Virus record (IMG/VR): IMGVR_UViG_3300037432_000003
Span: 1 to 45,788 of that record
Reading direction: 5' to 3' (one strand)
DNA: 45,788 nt
From: a virus
Under the pieces are notes generated by a model that worked only from the letters and a program-made list of their open reading frames with translations, made no database searches and was not told where the DNA came from. Positions 13,533 through 20,525 of this stretch are shown in pieces; positions within the stretch are counted from its first letter, which is position 1, and every line of letters starts with the position of its first letter. Made by a program: the position numbers and the translations under genes.

Positions 13533-14072
13533 ATGAGAAAGAAAAGTCACGGTAATGGGGAGGCGGTGAGGCGATTTCCTTCTCCTCTTGGAGCGTGCGA
13601 AAGATGTTTTACAGATGAGGCTGTTGACCGTCATCACATCGACAAAAACACTTTCAATAACGCGCGCTCAAACCTAGAGTTTCTTTGCAGAAAATGCCAC
13701 ATGACGATTCACGGTCATGTCTTCGGTTCTAACTACACTACCTTCAAACTGCGGAGGCCGGACCGACCATGTGTGGTGTGTGGTTTGATCGGGCGCGTTC
13801 ACCTGATTGACGGGTTAACACGATGCAGCAAGTGTGATCGTTACCTCCGGCGGCATAAGATCGAGCGACCGAAAATTCTGCCCTTGAAAAATTTCGCGCG
13901 CGGCCCGCGACCTCGCCAGGAAAAAACTCATTGTAAGGCGGGGCATCTGTATGCAGGCGGAAATCTATATGTTTCGCCGAAAGGACGGCGAAACTGTCGA
14001 GCCTGCGGTAATGAGGTAACGAAGCGCATCAAGCGTTTGAAGCGCGAAAAACGTCATGCCAATCCGGGCTGA
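13533..14072 (+). CDS. HNH homing-type endonuclease, inserted
   Basis: 179 residues from the ATG at 13533; an in-frame TTG at 13503 is less likely. HNH nuclease domain: C22-x2-C25 (CERC), then H34-H35 (VDRHHIDKNTFNN), then C52-x2-C55 and H60 (LCRKCHMTIHG). A second four-Cys ribbon follows (C80, C83, C98, C101). The C-terminal module (THCKAGHLY..., RNCRACG, then a basic helix) has the same form as the end of the HNH protein at 36051-36983. The DNA is visibly less GC-rich than its surroundings. It separates two paralogous genes and probably cleaves an intact allele of this locus. Confidence 0.8.
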   Translation: MRKKSHGNGEAVRRFPSPLGACERCFTDEAVDRHHIDKNTFNNARSNLEFLCRKCHMTIHGHVFGSNYTTFKLRRPDRPCVVCGLIGRVHLIDGLTRCSKCDRYLRRHKIERPKILPLKNFARGPRPRQEKTHCKAGHLYAGGNLYVSPKGRRNCRACGNEVTKRIKRLKREKRHANPG

Positions 14073-14421
14073 ACTCAAAAAATACTACGGCGTCGAATGG
14101 CGGCGATATCGCCTCGTGCTGATCGCCCTCGCCCGCAATCGTTGCGCGAAATGCGGCCGCGAATTTCCGTCTTCCCAACTCGCGGCGGCGCACATTACCC
14201 ACGATCCCCGTTCGTCCGAAGTGCGTATTCTTTGTTTCGCCGACCATGCGCGCCACGATGCCGGCCATGCGTTCGCCGTACGGCGCCGGAACCGGGCCCG
14301 ACAAGTCGGCCAGGCGTGGCTATGGGCCGACGTCGAGTGGGCGCCGTTTCCGGCGTGGATGCGGCCGCGGCGGGTTCTCGAAATGGTGAAACCGAAACAG
14401 GGGGAATTATGGGCAGCGTAA
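14056..14421 (+). CDS. HNH-type nuclease-like protein
   Basis: 121 residues. The ATG lies inside the end of the inserted HNH gene (17-base overlap). The pattern is C30-x2-C33 (CAKCGREF), H46-x2-H49 (AAHITHDPR), C60 and H64/H67 (ILCFADHARHD). This is the metal-binding and active-site frame of small HNH proteins common in phages near terminase genes. The tail is Trp/Arg-rich (QAWLWADVEWAPFPAWMRPRRV). Some such proteins assist packaging; others are free-standing endonucleases. The preceding 13327 frame is a truncated paralogue. Confidence 0.65.
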   Translation: MPIRAELKKYYGVEWRRYRLVLIALARNRCAKCGREFPSSQLAAAHITHDPRSSEVRILCFADHARHDAGHAFAVRRRNRARQVGQAWLWADVEWAPFPAWMRPRRVLEMVKPKQGELWAA

Positions 14422-14624
14422 CCGGCGTCGTTCGCTGCCGCGTCTGCCGCTGTTCTGAAGATAATCCGTGCAACCCGCCGTGCGCGTGGGCGGAATACGG
14501 GCTCTGCACTTCGTGCGCGCTCGTCGTCGCCGCGTTGGCCGAATGGTCCATCGCCGCGCACTGGCCGAACCGCGCGGCGCTGTGGCGGGAAGTCGCGGCG
14601 GCAGCCAGGAGGCTGGGGGAATGA
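14409..14624 (+). CDS. 71-aa Cys-rich zinc-binding protein
   Basis: 71 residues overlapping the previous gene. Seven cysteines: C10, C13, C15, C21, C25, C33 and C36 (CRVCRCSEDNPCNPPCAWAEYGLCTSC). This is a recurrent motif in phage and soil-bacterial small proteins (CxxCxCxDxxxC...C.W...GLCxxC). A helix follows, ending EVAAAARRLGE. The same terminal sequence ends the next gene because of a 34-bp DNA repeat. Metal binding is likely; function unknown. Confidence 0.65.
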   Translation: MGSVTGVVRCRVCRCSEDNPCNPPCAWAEYGLCTSCALVVAALAEWSIAAHWPNRAALWREVAAAARRLGE

Positions 14625-14819
14625 AGCGAGCAACAACCAAGCCGCCGCGGTATTGCGTTTGCTGCAACGTCCTCTGGTTGCAGTGCTCGTGCCCGACGGT
14701 CTTCCGGAAGGGGTGCCGTCGATGCGTGAACCATTGCCACTGCGATCAATGCCGCAAAAGGAGAGACGGGGAAGTCGACCAGCGCGAGGTCGAGGCGGCA
14801 GCCAGGAGGCTGGGGGAAT
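14589..14819 (+). repeat. 34-bp direct repeat ending two genes
   Basis: Bases 14589-14622 and 14786-14819 are the same 34 bp with two differences. Each copy encodes the C-terminal EV(A/E)AAARRLGE of one gene. Each also supplies AGGAGG as the ribosome site of the next gene, with the next ATG overlapping or directly following. The repeat therefore duplicated a coding end together with a translation start signal. Confidence 0.8.
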
Positions 14820-14821
14820 AG
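14621..14821 (+). CDS. 66-aa ten-cysteine protein
   Basis: 66 residues, ATG within the stop of the previous gene. Ten cysteines: 12, 14, 15, 22, 24, 32, 35, 39, 41 and 44 (YCVCCNVLWLQCSC, GCRRCVNHCHCDQC). This suggests two or three metal ions. The C-terminus is acidic/basic, ending in the same EVEAAARRLGE as its neighbour. No named family is recognised. Confidence 0.55.
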   Translation: MKRATTKPPRYCVCCNVLWLQCSCPTVFRKGCRRCVNHCHCDQCRKRRDGEVDQREVEAAARRLGE

Positions 14822-15145
14822 ATGACCGAAGATGAACGCAGCAACCGAAACCCGGCCATCGAGGTCGCGCCGTTCGATCCGTCAGCGCACCCGGTCGTGC
14901 GGGCAGCCGAACTGGAAAGATTCCACGTTTACATCCTGGAAAGCGCGAGGTACGCATCCACCTGGAACTACATCGGAGTAGTCCATACGCTGCACCCGGT
15001 CACGCTTGACGCCGTGCCGGCCTATCATTTCGAGGGACCGCGCGCCGATCTGAATGTATTCCTGCTGTCGATGCCCGACGGTTCTTTCTCGGATCTCGCC
15101 GGTACCCGGATCGTCATTCGGCGCTACATCGGCGAAGACGCATGA
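14822..15145 (+). CDS. 107-aa protein, unknown
   Basis: 107 residues with AGGAGG (from the 34-bp repeat) 18 bases ahead. It looks like a beta-rich globular protein: LERFHVYILESARYASTWNYIGVV, then VPAYHFEGPRADLNVFLLSMPDG, then TRIVIRRYIGEDA. No motif identifies it. It ends the overlapping gene chain, and a terminator follows 50 bases later. Confidence 0.6.
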   Translation: MTEDERSNRNPAIEVAPFDPSAHPVVRAAELERFHVYILESARYASTWNYIGVVHTLHPVTLDAVPAYHFEGPRADLNVFLLSMPDGSFSDLAGTRIVIRRYIGEDA

Positions 15146-15194
15146 AACCCGCCGTCCGGCTCGCGCGGTAACGTACGGACCATCGCAGTGCAAT

Positions 15195-15214
15195 CGGCTT
15201 TAGAAGCCGTTTTT
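15195..15214 (+). terminator. Rho-independent terminator
   Basis: CGGCTT-TAG-AAGCCG followed immediately by TTTTT. The stem is 6 bp with a tight 3-base loop, and the five T match the classic pattern. It separates the overlapping small-gene chain ending at 15145 from the double-HTH gene at 15252. Confidence 0.65.
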
Positions 15215-15251
15215 CGCACACCGCTGCAAGGGTAAATGTTACGCTTGCGTG

Positions 15252-15785
15252 ATGCCTTCGACTGCCGTAAAGCCCGCCAAATCAAAAACTCTCGACAAAC
15301 GCGAAGTGATCGCGATCCTCGGCAAGTCGAAGCGCACCGTCGAAACCTACATCGCCAGCGGCCGCCTGCCCTGCACTTACGTGAACGGCCGCAACGGGAA
15401 ACAGGCGTACTTCGATCCTGCGGACGTCGCGCGCCTGAAGCGGGAAATCGACAACCCCGTTTCGAGCGTCGCGAAAGTCCGGACCCTGGCGGTGGAACGG
15501 CAGCAACCCGCCCCGCCTGCACCCGCCGCCTTGCTGCCGCCGCCCGATTATTGGGCAGACGTCGCGCGCCTTGTGGCTGCGCTTGCGCCGGCGCCGGTCA
15601 CGCCGCCGAAGCCGTGGCTGACGCTCGACGAAGCCGCGGAATTCTCCGGACTGCCGAAATCATGGCTGCTCGCACAAGCCCGGCTGGACGCGTCCGGATA
15701 CGCCGAACGCTGCATTTCAGCGATCAACGTCGGGACGGAAAAGCAGGTGCGCTGGCGGTTCAATCGGGATGCGCTGGCGAAATGA
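15252..15785 (+). CDS. Double helix-turn-helix regulator
   Basis: 177 residues from the ATG at 15252; an in-frame GTG lies one codon upstream. The N-terminal MerR/excisionase-like HTH reads LDKREVIAILGKSKRTVETYIASGRLPCTYVNG, with the winged FDPADVARLKREID. A Pro/Ala linker follows. A second HTH of the same class (WLTLDEAAEFSGLPKSWLLAQARLDA, then KQVRWRFNRDALAK) closes the protein. Two tandem HTH modules let one chain bind two half-sites. It starts a new transcription unit after a terminator, so it could serve as excisionase, Cox-like repressor or activator. Confidence 0.7.
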   Translation: MPSTAVKPAKSKTLDKREVIAILGKSKRTVETYIASGRLPCTYVNGRNGKQAYFDPADVARLKREIDNPVSSVAKVRTLAVERQQPAPPAPAALLPPPDYWADVARLVAALAPAPVTPPKPWLTLDEAAEFSGLPKSWLLAQARLDASGYAERCISAINVGTEKQVRWRFNRDALAK

Positions 15786-15982
15786 AACGGATACGTTGTT
15801 CGGTATGCGAACCGCCTGATGCAGTCCCTTGCGCCGGCGCATGGTGCGAAACCCACGGCGCGGGCGAATGCGACGGGACCGGACCGGCCTGCGTGCTCCG
15901 CTATGACGAAACGTGCTCGCTCGGACTGCCGGACGGCAACGGTGGCCGCGTGGCGCTGGTCACGGCGACGTCAGCGAAGTGA
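15782..15982 (+). CDS. 66-aa seven-cysteine protein
   Basis: 66 residues, ATG overlapping the stop of the double-HTH gene. Cysteines at 6, 9, 17, 22, 30, 37 and 45 (RCSVCE, VPCAGAWCETHGAGECDGTGPAC). This is a likely zinc-binding micro-protein. Coupling to the regulator suggests joint expression, but the function is unknown. Confidence 0.5.
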   Translation: MKRIRCSVCEPPDAVPCAGAWCETHGAGECDGTGPACVLRYDETCSLGLPDGNGGRVALVTATSAK

Positions 15983-16019
15983 CTTCAGTTGAGTTTTCTA
16001 AACCGCTGCTTTCGATTTC

Positions 16020-16211
16020 TCAGCGAACTGACTTGACGCGCGGGACCCGGCAGTGAGCGCGCGCCTGCCGGGCGGACGGCAGCAGGTCGCCGCATCGCGG
16101 ACACGGCGTCGGCTGCGAGCGCAACGTGCGGAGGCGTTCGCGGTCGGCCTCCGGGGCTTTCGCCCATCGAAGCCCGGCGAGCCGGGCGCCGGGCGACAGT
16201 GGTTTGCTCAT
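16020..16211 (-). CDS. 63-aa zinc-finger-like protein
   Basis: 63 residues on the minus strand. Its ATG overlaps the stop of the coiled-coil gene by four bases. A helical N-terminus (SPGARLAGLRWAKAPEADRERLRTL) precedes C37-x2-C40 (CPRCGDLLPS) and H53-C54 (RAHCR), a possible CCHC site. The alternative longer frame in another register is strongly biased to Arg/Pro and is judged a shadow. Confidence 0.5.
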   Translation of the reverse strand: MSKPLSPGARLAGLRWAKAPEADRERLRTLRSQPTPCPRCGDLLPSARQARAHCRVPRVKSVR

Positions 16212-16594
16212 GCGTTCGGCCTTTGGATAAAGCCGTCAACGGTCGCGATCAGGCCGTTCAGTTTGTCGGTCGTTTCCGTCATTTTTACTTCGAGGATAGT
16301 CATACGCGCGTCGGATTCCTTCGCCCGCTTCTCAGCGGCGGCGTTCATGACGACCTGCGCCCGCAAAAGGCTGCGATAGCCTTCCTTAAACTCATCGTGC
16401 GCCACTTCGTTCGCGAGCACCTGGCGTTCGATCATCTCATCAATGCGTTCTATCGCCGCTTCATGGCGCGACGCTGCGTCATGGTGGCGCATCTCCTGAT
16501 CGACGATCATAGCGGCGTGCCGCTCCATGATCGCTTCGATGCGGTCGAGCCGCGATTCCCCGTTGCCGTTCCCTGCTGTGGCTGCCATAACCAC
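16208..16594 (-). CDS. Coiled-coil protein, unknown
   Basis: Up to 128 residues; the start may be the ATG at 16594 or 16588. It is almost wholly coiled coil: ESRLDRIEAIMERHAAMIVDQEMRHHDAASRHEAAIERIDEMIERQVL, AAEKRAKESDARMTILEVKMTETTDKLNGLIATVDGF. No membrane segment. It is the first gene of a two-gene minus-strand unit set against the surrounding plus-strand genes, and it may be a small regulatory or moron unit. Confidence 0.6.
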   Translation of the reverse strand: MVMAATAGNGNGESRLDRIEAIMERHAAMIVDQEMRHHDAASRHEAAIERIDEMIERQVLANEVAHDEFKEGYRSLLRAQVVMNAAAEKRAKESDARMTILEVKMTETTDKLNGLIATVDGFIQRPNA

Positions 16595-16775
16595 ATTGTA
16601 CCATCATGCGCATGGTGTGCGCTAGTCTTTCTGCCCCTTCGGCCATCGGCGTGCGCGCCCCGCCGATAAAACTACAAACGTCGCGCAAACAGCCCATACT
16701 GAAAACACGGGCGCAGAACAAGCACCCGGCTTATCTCCGGATAAGGTCGCCGACCAGGGAGAACCAGTAGTCAGT
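16595..16775. promoter_or_regulatory. Divergent intergenic region
   Basis: 181 bp between a minus-strand and a plus-strand gene, so it should contain two promoters. ACCAT at the left and ATGGT at the right of the palindrome ATGCGCAT (around 16600-16617) form an operator-like inverted pair close to the minus-strand start. CTTATC-TCCG-GATAAG lies shortly before the plus-strand gene. I see no clear -35/-10 pair. Confidence 0.35.
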
Positions 16776-17165
16776 ATGGGCCGAACCGCCGCTAAGAAGA
16801 CCGCCGCGAAGCCACGCGCAACGCCGCGCAGCGCTGCCGCTGCACCGCCTGCCGCTGCGCCGCCGAACGCACGGCGCGGCGAAAACATTGATAGCGACCT
16901 GATGCGGTTAACGCTTGAATTGGGGGTGCCTGTGCGGGCCCTGGAGTTGATGCATCACGGCGGCCCCTCGCGGTTCGATTTCGATGAAGCCCGCGCGTTC
17001 GCCGATGTATTGGCCGAAAAGGGCGACATCCTGCAGTTCCGGGGCGGGAAGAAGGGTGAAGCGGGGGAAATCATGGGCGGGTTGATCCGCGCGGTTGCGG
17101 TCATGGCCTTTGTCCCGGGTGGCGTCACGGTTTTCGGAGCGCACTTCCAATATGACGCCCGATGA
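16776..17165 (+). CDS. Basic-tailed protein upstream of the sigma-like gene
   Basis: 129 residues. Residues 1-38 are a disordered Lys/Arg/Ala/Pro tail (RTAAKKTAAKPRATPRSAAA). Residues 40-129 look globular: LMRLTLELGVPVRALELMHHGGPSRFDFDEARAFADVLAEKGDILQF, then MGGLIRAVAVMAFVPGGVTVFG. No family recognised. It overlaps the sigma-like gene by 14 bases. A DNA-associated role is inference from the tail. Confidence 0.6.
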   Translation: MGRTAAKKTAAKPRATPRSAAAAPPAAAPPNARRGENIDSDLMRLTLELGVPVRALELMHHGGPSRFDFDEARAFADVLAEKGDILQFRGGKKGEAGEIMGGLIRAVAVMAFVPGGVTVFGAHFQYDAR

Positions 17166-17841
17166 AATCCTCAGCCTGGCGGATAAAGCTGCCCGAACCG
17201 TGCTCGGCCCCGGCGCTCATTACTACTGGCAGCCGGAGGATTGGGAGGATGCAAAGCAGGCGGCAGCAACGGGAATTCTCGGCGCAATCGCCCGCTACGC
17301 GGAAAACGAAACGGAAGGACTACACGAAGGCTGGTACTTCAACGCGGCGCGTCACGCCATTTACGACTGGTGGAACATGATGCGCCCGCGCATATCCTTT
17401 TTTCCGCTGCTCGAATACGCCCACAGGGCGCGGGAGTCCGACGGTCCTGAACCCCCACCGATCGATATCGACAAGCTGCGGTCGCTCGTCCCCTTTTTAG
17501 CGCGCGTGCGGATGAAAATCCTGCCATCAACGGGGTCGAAGATCCAGGAAGACATTCAGTACCTTTGGCTGCGCCTGCAGGGCTATTCGATGGACGGCGT
17601 CGGTGTCGAAATGAACCTTTCACGCCGGAACACGTACGCCATTCGTGAACGTCTGATGCCGCGGCTCGAAATGATCCGCGACGGGCGTGAACCGACGCCT
17701 AAGCCCGGCATCGTGTCGGCAGCATCGCGGGCCAATCTCGACGCTGTCAACCGCGATCCGGAACGCCTCCGGCTGCGCGGCGAAGCGATCCGGGCAGCCA
17801 AAGCAAAACGCCGGACGGCTGCCGCCGGGGCGGGCCTGTAG
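17152..17841 (+). CDS. Sigma-factor-like transcription regulator
   Basis: 229 residues from the ATG at 17152. Residues 27-80 recall sigma-70 region 2: QPEDWEDAKQAAATGILGAIARYAENE, WYFNAARHAIYDWW, with the usual acidic, alanine-rich then aromatic pattern. Residues 134-172 recall a region-4 HTH: YLWLRLQGYSMDGVGVEMNLSRRNTYAIRERLMPRL. A basic C-terminal tail follows (RAAKAKRRTA). It lies directly upstream of the small and large terminase genes with overlapping stop/start, the usual place for a late-gene activator. Sigma-like is inference from pattern; divergence is strong. Confidence 0.6.
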   Translation: MTPDEILSLADKAARTVLGPGAHYYWQPEDWEDAKQAAATGILGAIARYAENETEGLHEGWYFNAARHAIYDWWNMMRPRISFFPLLEYAHRARESDGPEPPPIDIDKLRSLVPFLARVRMKILPSTGSKIQEDIQYLWLRLQGYSMDGVGVEMNLSRRNTYAIRERLMPRLEMIRDGREPTPKPGIVSAASRANLDAVNRDPERLRLRGEAIRAAKAKRRTAAAGAGL

Positions 17842-18257
17842 TGAAACCGACACCGCCAAAGAAGCCCGCGCGTTTGAATACCAGGGTCTATAAAGGGCGC
17901 GGCGGCGCCCGCACGAACGCCGGACGCAAGGCGTACCGCCCGACTGCTGCAGACCGCGCGCTGGTCATTGCGATGTCTGCCTCCGGTAAGACGCAGGAGC
18001 AGATCGGGCCCGTCATCGGTAAAGGGCTGAGCGACGACACGCTGCGCAAGCACTTCCCGCGCGAGCTGGCGATTGCGAAAGACCAGCTCGACGGAATCTG
18101 TCTGACGGGCATCGCCAAAGCCATGAAGAAAGGCAACGCGTGGGCGCTCTGCTTTTACGCCAAGTGCCGCATGGGCTGGAAGGAAAAATCGGCGCTCGAC
18201 GAGATCGACGAAATCTACGTGAAACGGCTGGTCGGCGTGCCGCTTGAGGATGTGTAG
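17841..18257 (+). CDS. Terminase small subunit-like protein
   Basis: 138 residues starting with a GTG that overlaps the previous stop. It has the GGARTNAGRK motif and an N-terminal HTH: AADRALVIAMSASGKTQEQIGPVIGKGLSDDTLRKHFPREL. A helical oligomerisation part follows (LDGICLTGIAKAMKKGNAWALCFYAKCRMGWKEK). This is the standard form of phage small terminases, which bind the packaging site and load the large subunit. The position just before terL supports it. The packaging site itself cannot be located here. Confidence 0.75.
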   Translation: MKPTPPKKPARLNTRVYKGRGGARTNAGRKAYRPTAADRALVIAMSASGKTQEQIGPVIGKGLSDDTLRKHFPRELAIAKDQLDGICLTGIAKAMKKGNAWALCFYAKCRMGWKEKSALDEIDEIYVKRLVGVPLEDV

Positions 18258-18260
18258 CCA

Positions 18261-18410
18261 GTGCCGCTGCCGGACGTGCCGGAACCCTGGCCGCCCGACA
18301 CGTGCTGCCAGCGATGCGGCCGGCCGTTCGCCGGCTCGTTGCACGACGGGGGGCTCTGTCAGGAATGCTTCGACGCCGATTACGACCTCGCGCACGGCGG
18401 GCGGCAGTGA
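18261..18410 (+). CDS. 49-aa zinc-ribbon protein
   Basis: GTG start three bases after the small terminase stop. The 49-residue product has C15/C16, C19, C33 and C36 (CCQRCGRPF, GLCQECFDADYD), a compact four-Cys ribbon with an acidic end. It lies between the two terminase genes, where phages often carry small HNH or zinc proteins. Function unknown. Confidence 0.5.
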   Translation: MPLPDVPEPWPPDTCCQRCGRPFAGSLHDGGLCQECFDADYDLAHGGRQ

Positions 18411-18443
18411 AGACTGAAAGTTGAGCGTATAGCTTACGCATGA

Positions 18444-19796
18444 GTGCGACGCGAAACCATCAAATACGCGGACTACCGGCCGTACGGCGCCGCGCGCGAG
18501 CTGTTCAGCCAGCACGCGGACGAAGTACTTCTGTCCGGGCCTGCCGGAACGGGGAAAAGCAGGTCTTGTGGGGAAAAGTGCCACGCGGTAGCGGAAAAAT
18601 ACCCTGGCTGCCGCATCCTGATGGCGCGCAAGACGCGCAAATCCTTCGATAACACGACCCTCGTTACGTTCGAAAAGCTGGTGCTGCCCCGCGGCGCAGC
18701 GAAGATCACAGACGACGGCGTCAAGTACCCGAACGGCTCGGAAATCGTCTTCGGGGGCTTCGACCGCAACAGCAAAATCATGGGGTCGGAATACGATCTC
18801 GCGTACGTCGCCGAAGCGACCGAACTGACAGAGGACGACTGGGAAGCCGTCACGACGCGTTTGCGCTGGGGCGTCGTGCCGTATCAGCAGTTGATCGCCG
18901 ATTGCAATCCCGCGCATCCGAAGCACTGGCTGAAACTGCGCGCCAATTCCGGCCGCACGCTGATGCTCGAATCACGGCACGAAGACAACCCGGCTCTCTG
19001 GGACGCGACAGCGGTAAACCCGGACGGCGCCCGCGGCAATTGGACAAAGAAGGGCGCGGCGTACATTGCGAAGCTCGACCGGCTGACCGGCCCGCGTTAT
19101 TTGCGGCTGCGCAAAGGCATCTGGGCGTCGGCCGAAGGCATGATTTACGCCGACTGGGACCCCGCGGTGCACATGGTGGACTGGTTTCCGATCCCGCCCG
19201 ACTGGCCGCGCATCTGGGTCGTCGATTTCGGATTCAGTCACGCGTTCGCGTGGCAGGCGTGGGCGCGCGACCCGGACGGCCGGCTGTATCTCTATCACCA
19301 GATTTGCCGGACCAAGACGCTGGTGCAGGATCACGCGCAGGCGATGCGCAACGCGTGTCTGGGCGAACCGTACCCGCAGGCCATCGTCTGCGACCACGAC
19401 GCGGAAGACCGCGCGACGCTTGAACGGCACCTCGGCATGTACACGGTCCCGGCGTTCAAAAGCGTGCGGCCCGGCATTCAGGCGGTGCAGGCCCGGCTGC
19501 GCCCTGCCGGCGACGGGAAGCCGCGGTTATTCGTGCTGCGCGATTCGCTCGTTTCGCGCGACGAGGCGCTGGTCGAAGCGCACCGGCCGACGTGTCTTGA
19601 GGAAGAGATCGATTCGTACGTGTGGGCGAAAAGCGTGACCGAAGGCCGGCCGAAAGACGAGCCGGTCAAAAAGGATGATGACTGCGCGGATTGCGCCAGG
19701 TATGCCGTGACGTGGTTCGACGGCACGGCGCGCGATCCGGCCGAGGAAAAGCTGACGATCGGCTTCGACGCGCGCTATCAGATCAGCCCGATCTGA
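18444..19796 (+). CDS. terL: Terminase large subunit
   Basis: 450 residues; the GTG at 18444 is the start. An ATG four bases upstream is out of frame. ATPase domain: Walker A GPAGTGKS at 32-39, Walker B YDLAYVAEA at 117-125 with E124, and coupling motif IADCNPAHP at 151-159. RNase-H-like nuclease domain: D261 (VVDFGF), D317/D319 (VCDHDAED), and the acidic DDDCADCA at 411-418. Both catalytic domains are intact. It powers DNA translocation into the prohead and makes the packaging cuts. The sequence is of the PBSX/Terminase_3 kind by overall form. Confidence 0.93.
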   Translation: MRRETIKYADYRPYGAARELFSQHADEVLLSGPAGTGKSRSCGEKCHAVAEKYPGCRILMARKTRKSFDNTTLVTFEKLVLPRGAAKITDDGVKYPNGSEIVFGGFDRNSKIMGSEYDLAYVAEATELTEDDWEAVTTRLRWGVVPYQQLIADCNPAHPKHWLKLRANSGRTLMLESRHEDNPALWDATAVNPDGARGNWTKKGAAYIAKLDRLTGPRYLRLRKGIWASAEGMIYADWDPAVHMVDWFPIPPDWPRIWVVDFGFSHAFAWQAWARDPDGRLYLYHQICRTKTLVQDHAQAMRNACLGEPYPQAIVCDHDAEDRATLERHLGMYTVPAFKSVRPGIQAVQARLRPAGDGKPRLFVLRDSLVSRDEALVEAHRPTCLEEEIDSYVWAKSVTEGRPKDEPVKKDDDCADCARYAVTWFDGTARDPAEEKLTIGFDARYQISPI

Positions 19797-19927
19797 TGTA
19801 GGGTAGACCATACACTCATGTACGGCGCCGCGGTGCCCGGGTTCGGTGGCGCGAACCGGCCGTAAGAGTGGGCACGCCCTAAGTCCCACGCCCGGCGCCG
19901 GGCATGCGATGCGGTAGGATCGGGCGA
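19797..19927. other. Structured intergenic region after terL
   Basis: 131 bp with three hairpins in a row: GGTTCG-GTGGCG-CGAACC (19840-19857), GTGGG/CCCAC (19868-19872 with 19885-19889), and the palindrome GCCCGGCGCCGGGC (19890-19903). No tRNA fold is convincing. It could end late transcription, be a small RNA, or be a protein-binding site such as a packaging signal. None of these is established. Confidence 0.35.
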
Positions 19928-20083
19928 ATGCGGGTGCTGATTTCGATCAGTCTGATCGCGTCCGGGTTGACCTTCGCCCTTGCCGTGGCGACGTTGCGGG
20001 CGATGCTTCGCGCGAGGCGGGCGCAGCGGATAAGCGAACACGCGCTGGCCGAACTCCGGAAGCTGACGGGCGCGCGACGATGA
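19928..20083 (+). CDS. 51-aa single-helix membrane protein
   Basis: 51 residues: one hydrophobic helix (VLISISLIASGLTFALAVATL) followed by a basic cytoplasmic stretch (RAMLRARRAQRISEHALAELRKLTGARR). Its stop overlaps the next ATG (ATGA), which supports translation. Similar one-helix proteins occur next to terminase or lysis genes. Function unknown. Confidence 0.5.
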   Translation: MRVLISISLIASGLTFALAVATLRAMLRARRAQRISEHALAELRKLTGARR

Positions 20084-20346
20084 GTAATCAGAAATATCCG
20101 CGCGGCGTGGTCTTCGCAGAGTGGGACAAGTTCCGGCAGCGCGTGATAAAAAACAACCCGCCCCCCGGCGTCGTCCTTTTGATGCAAATGGGATTTTACG
20201 GCGGCGTGAGCTACTACGAACGCCTCCTGGCCAATCTGAGTCCCGGCCCTGAACCGACAGCCGAAGACCTCCAACTGCTGCGCGACATCCGAAAGGAGTG
20301 CATAGCTTTCGCTCAGTCGCTTACACCGGAAGACTTTCTGTGGTGA
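20080..20346 (+). CDS. 88-aa protein, unknown
   Basis: 88 residues coupled to the upstream membrane peptide. It reads as a helical globular protein with a proline-rich centre: VVFAEWDKFRQRVIKNNPPPGVVLLMQMGFYGG, then YYERLLANLSPGPEPTAEDLQLLRDIRKECIAFAQSLTPEDF. No family recognised. It lies between terL and a regulatory region. Confidence 0.55.
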   Translation: MSNQKYPRGVVFAEWDKFRQRVIKNNPPPGVVLLMQMGFYGGVSYYERLLANLSPGPEPTAEDLQLLRDIRKECIAFAQSLTPEDFLW

Positions 20347-20445
20347 TAGTTCCGGTACGTTTTCCGCTTGCCGTTTCGCACAGCGCCGCCGTATGATCGT
20401 GGGGCAACCTGCACTTCCTCAAATTTGCAGAAGCAAACCCGGCGG

Positions 20446-20485
20446 GCGGTTTCAGGCAAGGTCGCTAACTTTACACTGAAACCGC
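20446..20485. promoter_or_regulatory. 10-bp inverted repeat upstream of 20526 gene
   Basis: GCGGTTTCAG (20446-20455) and its exact reverse complement CTGAAACCGC (20476-20485) are separated by 20 bp and lie 40 bp before an ATG. TACACT downstream could be a -10 element. Perfect half-sites three helical turns apart suggest an operator. A large RNA hairpin is the alternative. Confidence 0.45.
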
Positions 20486-20525
20486 TCGTTTCGTTTCTGA
20501 CCGGAACACCCTACACTGGTAGTAA

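Noticed and set aside
13489-13540. Possible group I intron around the inserted HNH gene
   Set aside because: The sequence after the HNH gene does not continue the truncated paralogue but starts a full new copy, and I see no conserved intron core.
17583-18926. 447-codon minus-strand frame
   Set aside because: It is antisense to sigma-like, terminase small and terminase large genes; GC-rich third positions often leave such long shadows.
19801-19903. Possible tRNA
   Set aside because: The GGTTCG/CGAACC stem lacks the rest of a cloverleaf: no anticodon stem, acceptor pairing or CCA end fits.
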